Shown here: positions 33,406 to 45,582 of the stretch, in pieces
How the letters are laid out: every line of letters begins with the position of its first letter
Numbering within the stretch: the first letter of the stretch is position 1
Origin: Pegoplata infirma
Taxonomy: Eukaryota; Arthropoda; Insecta; Diptera; Anthomyiidae
NCBI GenBank assembly: GCA_963921195.1
Contig: OY992537.1
Span: forward strand, 57,994,313-58,058,312
Direction: 5' to 3'
DNA length: 64,000 bases
Translations under genes and position numbers: made by a program
Notes under the pieces: model-generated
Databases searched by the model: none
Seen by the model: the letters and a program-made list of their open reading frames with translations, nothing else
What the model was told of the DNA's origin: nothing

Positions 33406-36023
33406 CAAGTGAGAGTGTTAAATTCGGCTCCAAAATGTAAAAAAAAAAATTTTCAGGGGATGTTTTTTTTTTGGTGGGGGTGGTTTGGGGGTTTTGGAAG
33501 TCATTGGGGGACAACTTCCCCTTGCGCTAGATGTGATCAAATGGATTTATTATGATTCATGCAATTATTTAATCCAATTAATCATTATTAAAATACATTT
33601 TTTATATCCACGCCCACAAAAGGGTCAAACTTTATTTTTTTTTAAATCCGCTGAGTCCACATACAGGGTTTTGTGCTTCCTCCGACATTAAAATATTGCA
33701 TTTGCTTAAAAAAAGTACAAAAAATCCTGCAAAAAAATACCGTTTTTCAGAGGTTGGTTTAGCTCTCCAAGGGGGAACTTTTTTCCCCTTAGTCCGATTT
33801 TGCCCATTTCCGAACTTAACTGCCTAGGAATATAAGACATATTCGTGCCAAACTTCGAAAGCCTAGCTCTTTTATTTTGAACTGTATCGTGTCCTCTACA
33901 GACGGACGGACGGACATCGCTAGAATGTCTTAGAATCGATTACTGATCAATAATATATATGGGGCATTCCATGTGAAATCGGACACTTTGAAAAACTTTT
34001 TTAGATTTTCCCAATCTGTTTACAGTTTTTAGTACCCTTCGAAAACTCCTTCGTGGTAAATTTTCAGATTTTTTTGATGACCCGTTCAAAAGATATCGAA
34101 TTTTTAAAAATTGGTAGTTTGTTCGTTTACTCAAACTTCTTTTAATCATAACTTCTTCAATAATGGTCCAAATTTCAATTTTTTTTTTCAAAATTTTTGT
34201 TTTTTTACGTACTTTCTAAAAAAAAATCCCAAAAAATTCTTAAAAGCGCTCTAGTATGCGATTTTTAAGTTTTAAAATTTAAATCTCATTTTTGAAAATG
34301 TTTGTACTCTTAGATTTTTTTGAAATTTGTTTTTGTAAAACTTCTATAAATTCTACAAATTTTTTGCCTAGGAAGATCATCGGATAACGATTATTACTAT
34401 TTTTTAAAATTTTTTGAAAAAATTTTATTGTAATTTTCCAATCTTAAAATCATTTCTACTGCTCCAATGGTGCGTCATAGAGGGGTCCTTCATAAGACCG
34501 ACCCCCATTAATTTTTACGTCTTAACATTTCTTTGGAACAAACTAATACCCTATCTCCAATTTCTAAGGAGGCTCCCACACAAAACGACATTTTTTAAAA
34601 TTTGTTCCAACCGCTCTAACTGCCCTAATAGTGCCCCTAGAGCAACAAAATATATGACCGACCCACAATATTTTTTTAGTCCAAACATTTTCTCTGAACA
34701 CACCTACCCTCTATCTTTAACTGTTAAGGCGGTCCCCATACAATTTTTTTTATTTTTTGTAAATTTGTTTTATTTAATCAACTTCTACCGGTCCAATGGT
34801 GCGTCCGAGAGGGGTCATTACTGAGACCGACCCCCATTTATTTTTACCCTACAACATTTTTTCAAAACATACCTACGCCCTATGTCCACTCGCTAAGTAG
34901 GCTCCCATACAAAATTACATTGTTATAAAATTTACTCCAACTGTTATTTGTATGGGAGACTACTTAAGGAGTGGAGATAGGGCGTAGGTATGTTTTGAAA
35001 AAATGTTGTAGGGTAAAAATAAATGGGGGTCGGTCTCAGTAATGACCCCTCTCGGACGCACCATTGGACCGGTAGAAGCTGATTAAATAAAACAAATTTA
35101 CAAAAAATAAAAAAAAATTGTATGGGAACCGCCTTAACAGTTAAAGATAGAGGGTAGGAGTGTTCAGAGAAAATGTTTGAACTAAAAAAATATTGTGGGT
35201 CGGTCATACATTTTGTTGCTCTAAGGGCACTATTAGGGCAGTTAGAGCGGTTGGAATAAATTTTAAAAAATGTCGTTTTGTGTGGGAGCCCCCTTAGAAA
35301 TGGGAGATAGGGTATTAGTTTGTTCCAAAGAAATGTTAAGACGTAGAAATTAATGGGGGTCGGTCTTATGAAGGACCCCTCTATGACGCACCATTGGAGC
35401 AGTAGAAATGATTTTAAGATTGGAAAATTACAATAAAATTTTTTCAAAAAATTTTAAAAAATAGTAATAATCGTTATCCCACGATCTTCCTGGGCAAAAA
35501 ATTTGTAGAATTTATAGAAGTTTTACACAAACAAATTTCAAAAAAATCGAAGAGTACAAACATTTTCAAAAATGAGATTTAAATTTTAAAACTTAAAAAT
35601 CGCATACTGGAGCGCTTTAAAGAATTTTTTGGGATTTTTTTTTAGAAAGTACGTAAAAAAACAAAAATTTTGAAAAAAAAAAAAAATTGAAATTTGGACC
35701 ATTATTGAAGAAGTTATGATTAAAAGAAGTTTGAGTAAACGAACAAACTACCAATTTTTAAAAATTCGATATCTTTTGAACGGGTCATCAAAAAAATCTG
35801 AAAATTTACCACGAAGGAGTTTTCGAAGGGTACTAAAAACCGTAAACAAATTGGGAAAATCTAAAAAAAAAGTTTTTCAAAGTGTCCGATTTCACATGGA
35901 ATGCCCCATATACTTTAAGGGGTCCTAGACCGATATTTCGATGCGTTACACACGGAATGACAAAGTGAGTATACCCCATACTCTGGTTGGTGGGTATAAC
36001 ATACTGTGGTTAGAGGGTATAAA
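33406..36023 (-). mobile_element. Helentron-like family E copy E6, split by a giant palindrome
   Basis: The 3' tip CAAGTGAGAGTG lies at 33406 (hairpin half missing), the body runs to (GGAC)n at 33902-33915, and 'gatcaataatatata' ends at 33959. The element resumes at 35909 with 'tatactttaaggggtcctagaccg' and finishes near 'ggttagagggtataaaa' at 36023. Copy E8 shows the uninterrupted sequence across the insertion point. Confidence 0.75.
33960..35908. mobile_element. 1.95-kb palindromic element H3 with TA TSD
   Basis: The ends are TGGGGCATTCCATGTGAAAT and its inverse. TA flanks both sides, and E8 gives the empty site with a single TA. The arms (about 970 bp each) are nearly identical and meet near 34934 with almost no loop. 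Each arm holds about three ~170-bp tandem units recognisable by 'ccaatggtgcgtc' and 'gaccgaccccca'. Frames of 136 and 167 codons (34414-34824 +, 34944-35447 -) are the same repeat read in mirror image and contain its internal periodicity, so they are not treated as genes. Confidence 0.85.
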
Positions 36024-36883
36024 AACTTAGAAAATTTTCTTGAAAAAGAATGACAGCAAACTATTTCTGCATAATAGAAAAATATTCCGCTAAAAATATG
36101 TACAAAAATATTTTGAAATTCATCAAACAAAATCAGTAAAAACGAAATAAATTATCTGTTTTTTTTTCTAAAACTGAAGGACAGATATAGTAAAAATATC
36201 CATTTTAGCAGAAAACATTTTTCAAAGTTTGCTAAATCAAATTGAATGTCGTTTGACGGATTTTTTGACAGAGTTTTTCCTTTGATTGTACTTTGGTACT
36301 TTTAGAAAAATTGGTCTAGGGATTCAAAAGTTATGAGCTTTTGACGGCGTTTATCACGAATTCAAGTGTTAAAAAAACACACCAAACTCGCTTTGAAAGA
36401 CATGGGTATTAGAGTGTCCCGTCAAATTTAAATTTTCGAATTTCATGTCGTAATACCTGCCCAACGATGACCACTTTAGAGTTAATTGTGCAAAAATTTA
36501 CGAAAAAATTTCATCTTTAGTCGGCAACCAGCGGTCAAAGTTGAAAAAAATGACGCATTTCGACCAAAATTCATGTCCGAATTTTTTGACCAAATCCGGC
36601 TCGAAAATTCGGAAATTTTGCGCACTTTATTGGAAAAATATTTAAAAATTCCAAAACCGCGATTTTGATCCACAGATGTAGATTTTTAAACATAAAAATT
36701 ATTGTTTTATCCAAATTGGTCTCAAAAGTTTGAAAATGTTAAGTGTGTTATCTAAAAAATATTAAAAAAATACATATAAAAACACGATTTTGGACCACAA
36801 ATGCTCATGTAACACTCATTAAAAAACTTAACACTAAAAAAAATTAAAACTGTAGTATTAGGGTATACTTAATTGGCCATTCC
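36024..36883. other. Unclassified AT-rich DNA
   Basis: No recognised gene. Phrases such as 'gattcaaaagttatgagc' (36320) resemble family D wording, but the block as a whole is not placed. The opposed open frames at 36480-36670 are not supported as coding. Confidence 0.4.
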
Positions 36884-37240
36884 ATGTGTAATATATTGAA
36901 ATATCCGGCTAGAACCTTTTTAAAATAATAAAATAATTGATCCTTGATCGGATTTAAGACATTTTAGCGATGTCCGTCCGTTCCTCCGTCCGTCTGTGGC
37001 AAAAATAAATCATATGTTCGTAGGCTGGCTAACTTTGGAAATGCGAAAAATTTCACCAGGGGAAAAATATTTATGACACTAAACCAATCTATGGAAAATG
37101 TCACGTTTTTAGGGGGTTTATTGTACTTTTGTTAAACAAATGAAACACTTTTATGTCAGAAGAAGTACAGAGTCCAACTCTTAAACAAAGGAGATCAGAA
37201 AATGTAATTTTGTAGGCGTGGATATAAATAATAGTTTAAA
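36884..37240 (+). mobile_element. Family E copy E7, decayed
   Basis: 'attccatgtgtaatatattgaaatatccgg', then 'gatccttgatcggatttaagacattttagcgatgtccgtccg', then the E body to 'tttgtaggcgtgg'. The 3' hairpin end is lost. Confidence 0.65.
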
Positions 37241-37626
37241 TAATAATAATATTACTTTTAATTTATTATACCCTACACCACACTGTGGTACAGGGTATAA
37301 TGAGGTGCTGATGTTTGTAACTACCCGACATATTGGTCCTAGACCCACTTTTAAGTATACCGATCGACTCAGAATCACTTTTTGAGTCGATTTAGCGATG
37401 TCCGTCCGTCTGTCTGTCTGTCCATGCAAACGTTGTAAACCGATACAGGTCGCAATTTTTAATCAATTGACTTGAATTTTGAAACTTAAAGCTCTTTTGG
37501 CCCAAGGACGAAGCCTATTAAAATTGGAAAATATCGGACCGGTTCTTCTTGTAGCCCCCACCTTCAAACCACCTTCCCGATTTTCACATAAATCTCTCAA
37601 ATTTCATGAAAATAGAAAATATTTAT

Positions 37627-38157
37627 ATATGGTTTGAATTGAGAAAGGTGTGAAAGAAAAATTTATTTTTCTAAAAATTTTAAGACATCCTGGTTCGTTT
37701 TTTACTAGTTTCATATAATCCAGTTATTATAATCATCAGAAAAACTTTTAATGTCAAATTTATTCAGTTAATAGTCAATTATATTCTATATGTGAAAATT
37801 ATTAACAGATCGCAGCCGCCAGGGATTGAACCCATGATCTGTAATGTTTTTGCTATTAACTGCCTCTTAGGTACGATCACTCTAGACCGATACGCTAAGT
37901 TGGCTGTTAAGCAAGTATCAACTAAATCATGGTTTTTCAATTCTTGTGTGGTTGTTGCTGTTGTTTTTTCGTACAGAAGAAGGTGAAATTGCATTATGGT
38001 GAATAAATTAAATTTTTTAGTAATCATCATTCGTCCTCCTCTCCTTCATCAACTCTGATCTAAGTACTTATTTTGCAACCTTGCCAGAACATGGTCTATA
38101 TTTTGTAGACACAAATGTTAGGTGTTGCCATTTTCCAAAGATACTATATTGCCACTT
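37627..38157 (-). mobile_element. Insert with tRNA-like pol III promoter (candidate SINE)
   Basis: The boundaries come from comparison with F1, which lacks it. On the reverse strand it has an A-box-like TAGCGTATCGG (37887-37897) and a B-box-like GGTTCAATCC (37823-37832) in tRNA order. No clear A tail or target duplication was resolved, so SINE status is a proposal. Confidence 0.5.
37811..37907 (-). pseudogene. tRNA-like sequence, degenerate
   Basis: 5' CAGCC can pair with 3' GGCTG; A and B boxes are in order about 55 nt apart. A CTAAGAG loop-like segment could be an AAG (Leu-type) anticodon loop, but its stem pairs poorly. Read as a tRNA-derived head or decayed tRNA, not a functional tRNA gene. 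Confidence 0.4.
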
Positions 38158-38479
38158 AATTTAATTAAAATTCTGTTTGTGTATGTTAAACGCATACATT
38201 AACAACCTTATGAAATCTGATTATCATCGGACCATTTTTTGACTTAGGCCCGCCCCATTTGAAAATTTTGCACGATATTCAATTAAAGCGGTATATTGTC
38301 ACCAAAAAGAAGCCTATTCCACTTAAATTTGATTAGTGAGTGCTTTTAACACTTATTAAAGATATGACAAAATATAGATCTAATCAGTCCATGTTTGAAC
38401 ATGGGACCCATTTTCCGGGAAACTCTGGTGTAGGGTATTATATGGTCGGTCTTGACCGACCATATAATTTTCTTACTTG

Positions 38480-39130
38480 TTTATATATATTAACCGCGAT
38501 GCTGGAGCAGAAGGAAACTTTCGATTTTCACGATTTATGGAGCCATTTTTACATCTGTTAGAAACATTTCGGGCCTCTTTCAGCTCGTAAAGTAAAATCG
38601 ACAATGCCCAAAATATTAGAAGGACATTTTATAGACTATTATGTATATATTTTGGAACAGGACACTCATGATTAAAACAAGAGCTAGAGGGCTAACTTGG
38701 TCAAAGAAAAGAATCATCATACAATTTAATAAAATACATCACAAGGTCATTTTCAGATCAGAAGAATATTGACACTAGCATTTTGCGCATGTTGCACAAA
38801 ATTTCACCTTTTGACAACCCCTAATGAAATGTTTTTAGGAATATATGTGTAGAACATTTTAATTCTTTAAATAAAAGTTTTATAAAACTTAGAAATTTCA
38901 TTTTTCAAAAAGGACTAAAACGACCCCTTACAATAACAGTTAGAGGGTTAATATGTTTTAGGAAAAGATCATACAATTTCACAGAAGATGTCCAACTATA
39001 TTTTTAAGCTCATATGTGAATTTAAAATAGTTGTTTGACTTTTGCAAAAACCTTTTGATAAAAACTCAAAAACTTTAGTGGGCCATAAAAAAGAAATTAG
39101 AACTAACTTTGGAAATTTCTAAACAAAATT
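38480..39130. repeat. Repeat family G, copy 1
   Basis: Shares 'gacaacccctaatgaaat', 'gtagaacattttaa' and 'tagagggttaatatgtttta' with 45835-45995. Divergent, non-coding. Confidence 0.5.
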
Positions 39131-40244
39131 AGAGTTTTGAAAAATTAGCTTGTTTAAAGTTATGTTTTTAAATCTAAATTCTCTCTTAATAAGGTATAAT
39201 TTTCATGTTTGTGTCTTAAGTCTTTTGATTCTAAAAATTGTATGGTTTCAAAAACTCATATTTCTTTAATTTCCTTTTAAATTTCCGGTAATCTTAACAG
39301 TTTTCGATATTTATACATAATTTATTTAATAATTTTTAACATATTTAAAATTTATGTAATTCAACAAACTTCAAAACAAATCACCTAAAAATAATTATTT
39401 AAACATTAACATGCATTTCAATTACCTACACCTTTTTTTATGATGATTTTTATGAGACAATTTTTATGGCCCTTAAAATCATAACATAAAAAAAAGTCTT
39501 GTACACAAGCATATTAAAATTTATGAACTTTTCAAAAATCTCAAAAAAAAAACGTTAATAATATTGTCTCCTTACTTTAAAATCTCGATGATCACCTGTC
39601 GTCGTTGATTTTTTTTTAATAAATTTGTTAAGTTACCTTTAGATTTTAAATTAAAAACAAGTTTGTTCCTTAAGAAAAAAACTCTTTCAGGGTCAATATC
39701 ACATCATTGGTATATAAAAATTTGCTCTGTTTTATAATTTATGTAAATATAAAAGTACTTCGTACATTGTCTGCATCTTCTTTTTAATGTAGTGATATCT
39801 TTTTGAACAGTTGTTTTCTTCTTTTTGTTTGTGAAAACTAAACTACCGTATATAATTGTGAAGACCAAAATTGAAGGACAATTATGTCAATATGTCACTT
39901 TACTTTTACAGTTGAATGATAATATAATATGTATTCCACTTGAGTATGTTGATTAACTAAAAATTCAAAATATACAAAACGAGTTATTCGCACAAAAGAA
40001 AAAAAAATCGTATCAAAACAAACAGTTAAGAAGGATTTCCGCATACAACAGTCAGAAAATGCAAAAATTTGTCTAAAAGAAAAATAATTCAGGATCAGAG
40101 AAATTTTTTTATGTGAAATCAGAATCTGAGAATTTTTCTATGCAAAAAGTGTCTCAGAATATGTGAATTTTCTAAACAAAAATCGAAGCGAATAATAGAC
40201 TTGCAAAGGCTCGTTTTTTAAAATTCCGATTCTAAAAAAGCAAA
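39131..40244. other. Gene-free AT-rich DNA
   Basis: 39180-40030 appears unique within the window and carries dispersed motif copy 4. 40080-40180 has two units of the degenerate 'tctcagaat' repeat. Confidence 0.5.
39215..39230 (+). other. Dispersed CTTAAGTCTTTTGTTT motif, copy 4
   Basis: CTTAAGTCTTTTGATT, one mismatch, preceded by TTTGTGT as in copy 6. Confidence 0.55.
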
Positions 40245-41170
40245 AATGGGTTTAAAATTGGACTTTAGTAGTTTTTTAACATTTTTGTGCTCGGAAACCG
40301 TAAGTCGTTCGAAAAAACTTACAAAAACAATATTGTTTATAATATTATGAAGATTTAAAATGTAAAAAGAAAAAAAAGTTTTTAAAATTTCAACAAAAAA
40401 TTTGTAAAACCTTTTTTCCTCGGAAAGCCACCATGGATTTCCAAAACCAAAATTTTGTATTAAAGTTTAGAGTGTCCATTTAACGCTTTTAAAATTTCAG
40501 AGAGGTGTTTTCTCGTATTGTTGAGCAATAAATTTTCCAAGTTTGTAAGAGAGCCAAATATTTGATTTTTTTCAAAATTTTAGCAAAAAATTAAAGTTTT
40601 CTTAAGACAGTTTTTTTGTGTTTTTTTACTCGGAAGTTGTACAAAGAAACCTTTCTGTGACAATATTGTTAAAAAAAAAATATTTTTTTTTTTTTTAACA
40701 AAATTGGAATGTACTTTTCGTCTGTCAAGGACACCATGGATTTCCAAAACCAAAATTTCAGGGAGTTGTTTTTTGTGTTGTCGAGCAATCAATTTTCAAA
40801 GTTGGTGATATAGCTAAATTTTTGATTTTTTGCCAAAATTTTGACAAAAAATCAAATATTTGGATCTAACAAACTTTGAAAATTTATTGCTCAACAACAC
40901 GAAAAAACACCTCTCTAAAATTTTAACAGCGTTTAAAGTACATTCTAAACTTTAATACAAAATTTTGTTTTTGGAAATCCATGGTGTCCTTTCCAGGAAA
41001 AAAGGACATTCAAATGTGGTTTTCAAATTTTTTTTTGGAAATTTCAACAAAAAAAAAAATTCTAAATTTTAAATCTTCATAATTTTGTAAACAATATTGT
41101 TTTTACAAGTTTTTTCACAGTTTCCAAGCACAAAAATGTTAAAAAACTTTCTAAAAGTCTATATTGAGCT
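40245..41170. repeat. Foldback repeat with internal duplication
   Basis: The left arm has 'gctcggaaacc', 'aaaacaatattgttta' and 'ccatggatttccaaaacc'; the right arm has their inverses ('aaacaatattgttttta' at 41090, 'ggaaatccatgg' at 40972). The centre is near 40840. The 'ccatggatttcc' block occurs twice in the left arm (40431, 40735), so the arm was partly duplicated. Ends and class uncertain. Confidence 0.6.
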
Positions 41171-41801
41171 AAAACAAATCAATTCAACCGAGGAGTTGAC
41201 CGCACCCCCTCCAAATTTAATGAAATTAAGTACTGGGGTTTACTTTAATAAAAAAGAGATTTTGCCAGTTTTTCAGGTTTCTGGTCATTCCAGTATTCGA
41301 GATATGCGGTCTTGATAATTAACAAAATCGTATATATTTGACAAAAGTGTTTTGAGATAAATAAAGATAACTCAAAGAGTAATAACAATACAGATCTCAG
41401 TCAGGTTGCAAATAATAGGTAATGAGACAGCCTTTAAAATGGCATTCCCCAAGATTTTTTTTGAAAAAGGTCAAAGGTCATTGGTTTTAACCTTAATTTT
41501 TGGAGAGCTATATCTCAAAAAACGATATTTTTAAAATTTTGGAAAAAATATATGTTGTTAAGAATCACCTATACTACTTAAGTTTAAATTTTCAGGATGG
41601 AGTCTTCATTGGAACTTTTTATATTAATTGAAACATTGTGAAGGGAAAGAAAAAGCGGTGTAATTTCCATTAGAAAAAAAAATATTTTTTTTCTCTTTGA
41701 AATTCTGGTACCAAAATTAATTTTTCTGAATGTTTTTGACGTGCTGGGTCCAAATTTGACCTTTGAACTGGCCTATCGCTATTACTTTTCAAGATAAATT
41801 T
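41171..41801. other. Unclassified DNA
   Basis: No recognised gene. May hold the degenerate left end of palindrome H4. The 72-codon frame at 41097-41315 starts inside the foldback repeat and is not supported. Confidence 0.35.
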
Positions 41802-43294
41802 CTGAATAGGTTGTTTGGATAGCCCTATATGGAACTAAGAAAATTGCGTTTTTGATTTTTCTAATTTTCGAAAACTGGGCTTAGAAGGCGTGGTCAAATA
41901 TTGGAAAAATGGTCAAATTTGTGGCGAGTTGCCTTGATTAAATATTTATCACATTAAAACGGAATGCACCACAATCTCAAAAATTTATATTCTTATATAG
42001 TTTTGTATGGGCTATCGATTAAACATTTTTTTTTTTTAATTTTCAGAACCCTTTCTGAAATTTTCCATTTTTTTAAAATGTTAATTTATTTATTTTTCGA
42101 GAAAATCGCATTTGAACTTTAAATTTCATAACAATTTTGTAATTTGCTTGCTTTTATTGATTTAACGTTGCGAATGAGTATTATTAATTGCATAAATATT
42201 ACACATTCGCAACGTTAAAACAAAGAAATACAAGCAAATTACAAAATTGTTATGAAATTTAAAGTTCAAATGCGATTTTCTCGAAAAAAAACGAAGAACC
42301 TGTTTCTGATTTTTTTTGTGTGGATGGACAAACATCTAAACTTTAAAAAAAAAAATTTAAAAAGAAAACAAGTGAGAGTGTTAAATTCGGCTGTGCCGAA
42401 TCTTTTATACCCTCCAAAATGTAAAAAAAAAAAAAAAAAAATTGTCAGGGGCGTTTTTTTTTTGGGGGGGGGGGGTGATGGGGGTCAGTGGGGGATGTTG
42501 ACAGCACCTTCCCATCCCGATAAATGTACCAAATGTTTCATTTATTTAACAAAAATACAAAAAAAACATGTAAAAAAGTGTTTTTTTTCAGAGGTTGGTT
42601 TTGTTCTTCAAGGGGGAACTTTTTCCCCCCTGGTCCGATTTTGCTCATTTACGAACTTAACCTGCCTATTAACATAAGATATATTTGTGCTAAATGTCGG
42701 GAGTCTAGCTCTTTTATTTTGGACTGTATCGTGTTAACTACAGACGGACAGACGGACAGACGGACAGACGGACGGACAGACGGACAGACGGACGGACGGA
42801 CGGACGGACATCGCTAGAATGTCTTAGAATCGATCACTGATCATAAATATATATACTTTATGGGGTCCTAGACCGATATTTTGATGCGTTACACACGGAA
42901 TGACAAAGTGAGTATACCCCCATACTGTAGTTGGAGGTTTTTATACCCTGCAGTTGCATGACATTTTTAAAAAATGGAAAATTTCAGAACGGGTTCTGAA
43001 AATTTTCCAAAACAAAAAATTTTAATCGATAGCCCATACAAAACTATATAAGAATGTAAATTTTTGAGATTGTGGTGCATTCCGTTTTAATGTGAAAAAT
43101 ATTTAATCAAGGCAACTCGCCACAAATTTGACCATTTTTCCAATATTTGAACACGCCTCCTAAGCCCAGTTTTTGAAAAATTGAAAAACCGAAAACGCAA
43201 TTTTCTAAGTTCCATATAGGGCTATCCGTACAACCTATTCAGAAGTTTACGGTACACGTTTTTTTTCGCTGGACATTTTGTGTGGAATGCCTCA
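41802..43294. mobile_element. Palindromic element H4, left end lost, carrying an E element
   Basis: From 'aaatttctgaataggttgtttgg' it matches palindrome H1. The centre (42130-42210) is 'aacgttgcgaatgagtat...aatattacacattcgcaacgtt'. The right end is 'ttttgtgtggaatgcctca' followed by TA. Family E copy E8 is inserted at 42369-42944 within the right arm. Confidence 0.75.
42369..42944 (-). mobile_element. Helentron-like family E copy E8, nearly complete
   Basis: Reading on the reverse strand, it starts near 'cctccaactacagtatgggggtatactc', then the (TA)n block, (GTCY)n at 42742-42812, a conserved body and a perfect 3' hairpin ATTCGGCACAGCCGAAT with CTCACTTG. Best reference copy of the family here. 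Confidence 0.85.
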
Positions 43295-43518
43295 TATATC
43301 TGGAATCATTTGGTCCAGCAATCCCAAAGTTTGTATTTGTCTTAACCATGTAGAATGCACTTTTATATCGAGTTAAGTACAGTTTGAGAAAGTCAGGTCA
43401 AAAATGTTGTTTTTTATTGGTTGGTTACATATGGATCTACCCATATACTTAAAAAAACAAACAAGTTTCAAAATTTTATGAATTGGTAATATTAACAATT
43501 ATATAAATTAAAGAAAAA

Positions 43519-44797
43519 CAAGTAGAAAAATTAAATTCGACTTGGTCGAATCTATGAATACCCTCCACAATGTTATCTGATAGTAATTTTCTAAAAAAAA
43601 TGCATTACAAATTTTTATTAGAAATATATTATTTTGAGTAAAATTTTTTAGTGAGTGTAAAATTTTTTTGACTGTCAAAATTTTTTGGAGTGTGAATTTC
43701 ATTAAAAAAAAAATAATTAAATTAAAAATTAAAAAAAAAAAAATTTTTTTTGAGTGTAAAATTTTTTTGAGTGTAAATCTTTATTAGAAATATATTATTT
43801 TGAGTAAAATTTTTTTTGTGAGTGTAAAATTTTTTTGACTGTCAACATTTTTTTGAGTGTGAATTTCATTAAAAAAAAAATAATTAAATTAAAAAAAACA
43901 TTTTTTTTTGAGTGTAAAATTTTTTTGAGTGTAAATATTTTTTTTAGTGTACTATTTGTTTGAGTAACAAAATTACTTTGTAAAATATTTTTGTTGTTTT
44001 ATACCTATACGTATATGTTAAAAAAATATATTTCCCATATTTCCCTCATTTTTTTTACTATCCTCGTCTTTAAAAACCAAAAACAAACTAGTAGTAATAT
44101 TTGATTTTTTTCCAAAAACACTTACTATACACCGTTACATACAGTTACAAAAACAATAACAAACATTTACTTGTCTAACAACTAAACTGCACCCAAAACA
44201 ACAACAAGTTAAAAAAAACTGGTATTTCACCATGCTTGTTAAAACTTGTTTAACGAGTTTTCAACTGTTTAAGGTGAAAAAATCTAAAATTCAGAGCCTT
44301 GCTTATAACTTTTGAACCACTGAACCGATTTTGCTGAAATTCAAAACCAAATAGACTTGGGGAACGACAAAGATATGTAACACGTTTCAGCACCCTCAGA
44401 ATTGTCTTTCGAAAGTTAGAGTGGTTTTAATCTCGAAAGTTCGCAAAATTCCCTTCCCGAAATTTACTCTTTTGCTCATAACTTTTGAACCACTGAACCG
44501 ATTTGGCTGGATTGCAATACCAACCTGACCCGGTAAATACCCAACATATATGTCAAACTTCAGGAGCCTCCATAAAGTCTTTCAAAAGTTAGCGTGTTTT
44601 CAACGGACAGACAGACAGACAGACGGACGGACGGACGGACGGAAGGACGGACGGACGGACATCGCTAGATCGACTTAAAATCGATCAAGGATCATGAATA
44701 TATATACTTTATGGGGTCCTAGACCAATATTTCGATGTGTTACAAACGGAATGACAAACTTATATATACCCTCTATCACTAGAGTGGAGGGTATAAA
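43519..44797 (-). mobile_element. Helentron-like family D copy D2, reference copy
   Basis: The reverse strand starts 'ataccctccactctagtgatagagggtat', then (GTCY)n at 44608-44660, two 'cggttcagtggttcaaaagttat' blocks and repeated 'tttacactcaaaaaaatttt'. It ends with 'ggagggtattcatag', hairpin TTCGACCAAGTCGAA and 'ttctacttg'. A ~150-bp internal tandem duplication covers 43620-43890. Non-coding. Confidence 0.8.
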
Positions 44798-44934
44798 AAT
44801 AAAAATCATTCAGAATTTTTTATGTTTTTGAAGTTATTAACAAAGCGCCGCTAGATTGGCTATTTCGGCCACTGTGCGCCACAGAAATTTTTCCTAAATA
44901 TACGAATTTGTTTTTTTAAGACATATCCCACTTT

Positions 44935-45401
44935 TTATACCCTCCAATTACAGTATGGGGGTATACTCACTTTGTCATTCCGTGTGTAACGCATCGAAAT
45001 ATCGGTCGGGGACCCCATAAAGTATATATATTATTGATCAGTGATCGATTCTAAGACATTTTAGCGATGTCCGTCCGTCCGTCTGTCGAAATTGTTCGGA
45101 ATTTGTTCGGAAATTGGTTCGGAAATTGGCCAAATTCGATCAGGGGGAAAAAGTTCCCCCTTGAAGAACTAAACCAACCTCTAAAAAATACAAGTTTTTA
45201 CATGTTTTTTTGTATTTTTGTTAAATAAATGAAACATTTAGTATATTTATCGCGATGGGAAGGTGCTCTCAACGTGCCCCACTGACCCTATCAACTTCGC
45301 CCCCCCCCAAAAAAAAAAAGGAACGCCCCTGTCAATTTTTTTTTTTTACGTTTTGGAGGGTATAAAAGATTCGGCACAGCCGAATTTAACAATCTCACTT
45401 G
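44935..45401 (+). mobile_element. Helentron-like family E copy E9, complete
   Basis: It starts TATACCCTCCAATTACAGTA. The core 'gatcagtgatcgattctaagacattttagcgatgtccg' leads into a short GTCY run, then the body, a C run, 'ttggagggtataaaa', hairpin ATTCGGCACAGCCGAAT and CTCACTTG followed by TTT. Shows both ends of the family. Confidence 0.85.
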
Positions 45402-45582
45402 TTTAGTTTTAGGACGTAATTTTCTACCAATTAGTTCATCATATTTATCTCCTGTAGTTTGAAGAAGTTTTTTCCACTATTTTACTAAATTTTTCATAAC
45501 TTTTTTTTCATGCTAACTTGTGGAATTCCCATTTGGTTTATTATTTGAAGTATATGAATAAAAAAGTTTGATCTTGTTTCAC

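Larger units (their letters stand above)
37267..38479 (+). mobile_element. Helentron-like family F copy F2, interrupted
   Basis: It starts TATACCCTACACCACACTGTGG, GTCY at 37398-37421, then matches F1 to about 37625. It resumes at about 38158 ('aattaaaattctgtttgtgtatg') and ends with the perfect hairpin GGTCGGTCTTGACCGACC and CTTACTTG. The middle is a ~530-bp insert. Confidence 0.8.

Noticed and set aside
34414..35447. Two 'proteins' of 136 and 167 residues sharing a start of MKKFYCNFPILKSF
   Set aside because: They are the two arms of palindrome H3 read on opposite strands, with internal 170-bp periodicity and no recognised domain.
36480..36673. Overlapping ~60-codon frames on both strands
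   Set aside because: Short, mutually antisense, no motif.
37811..37907. Functional tRNA gene
   Set aside because: A and B boxes are present but the acceptor and anticodon stems pair poorly, so only a tRNA-like or SINE head is claimed.
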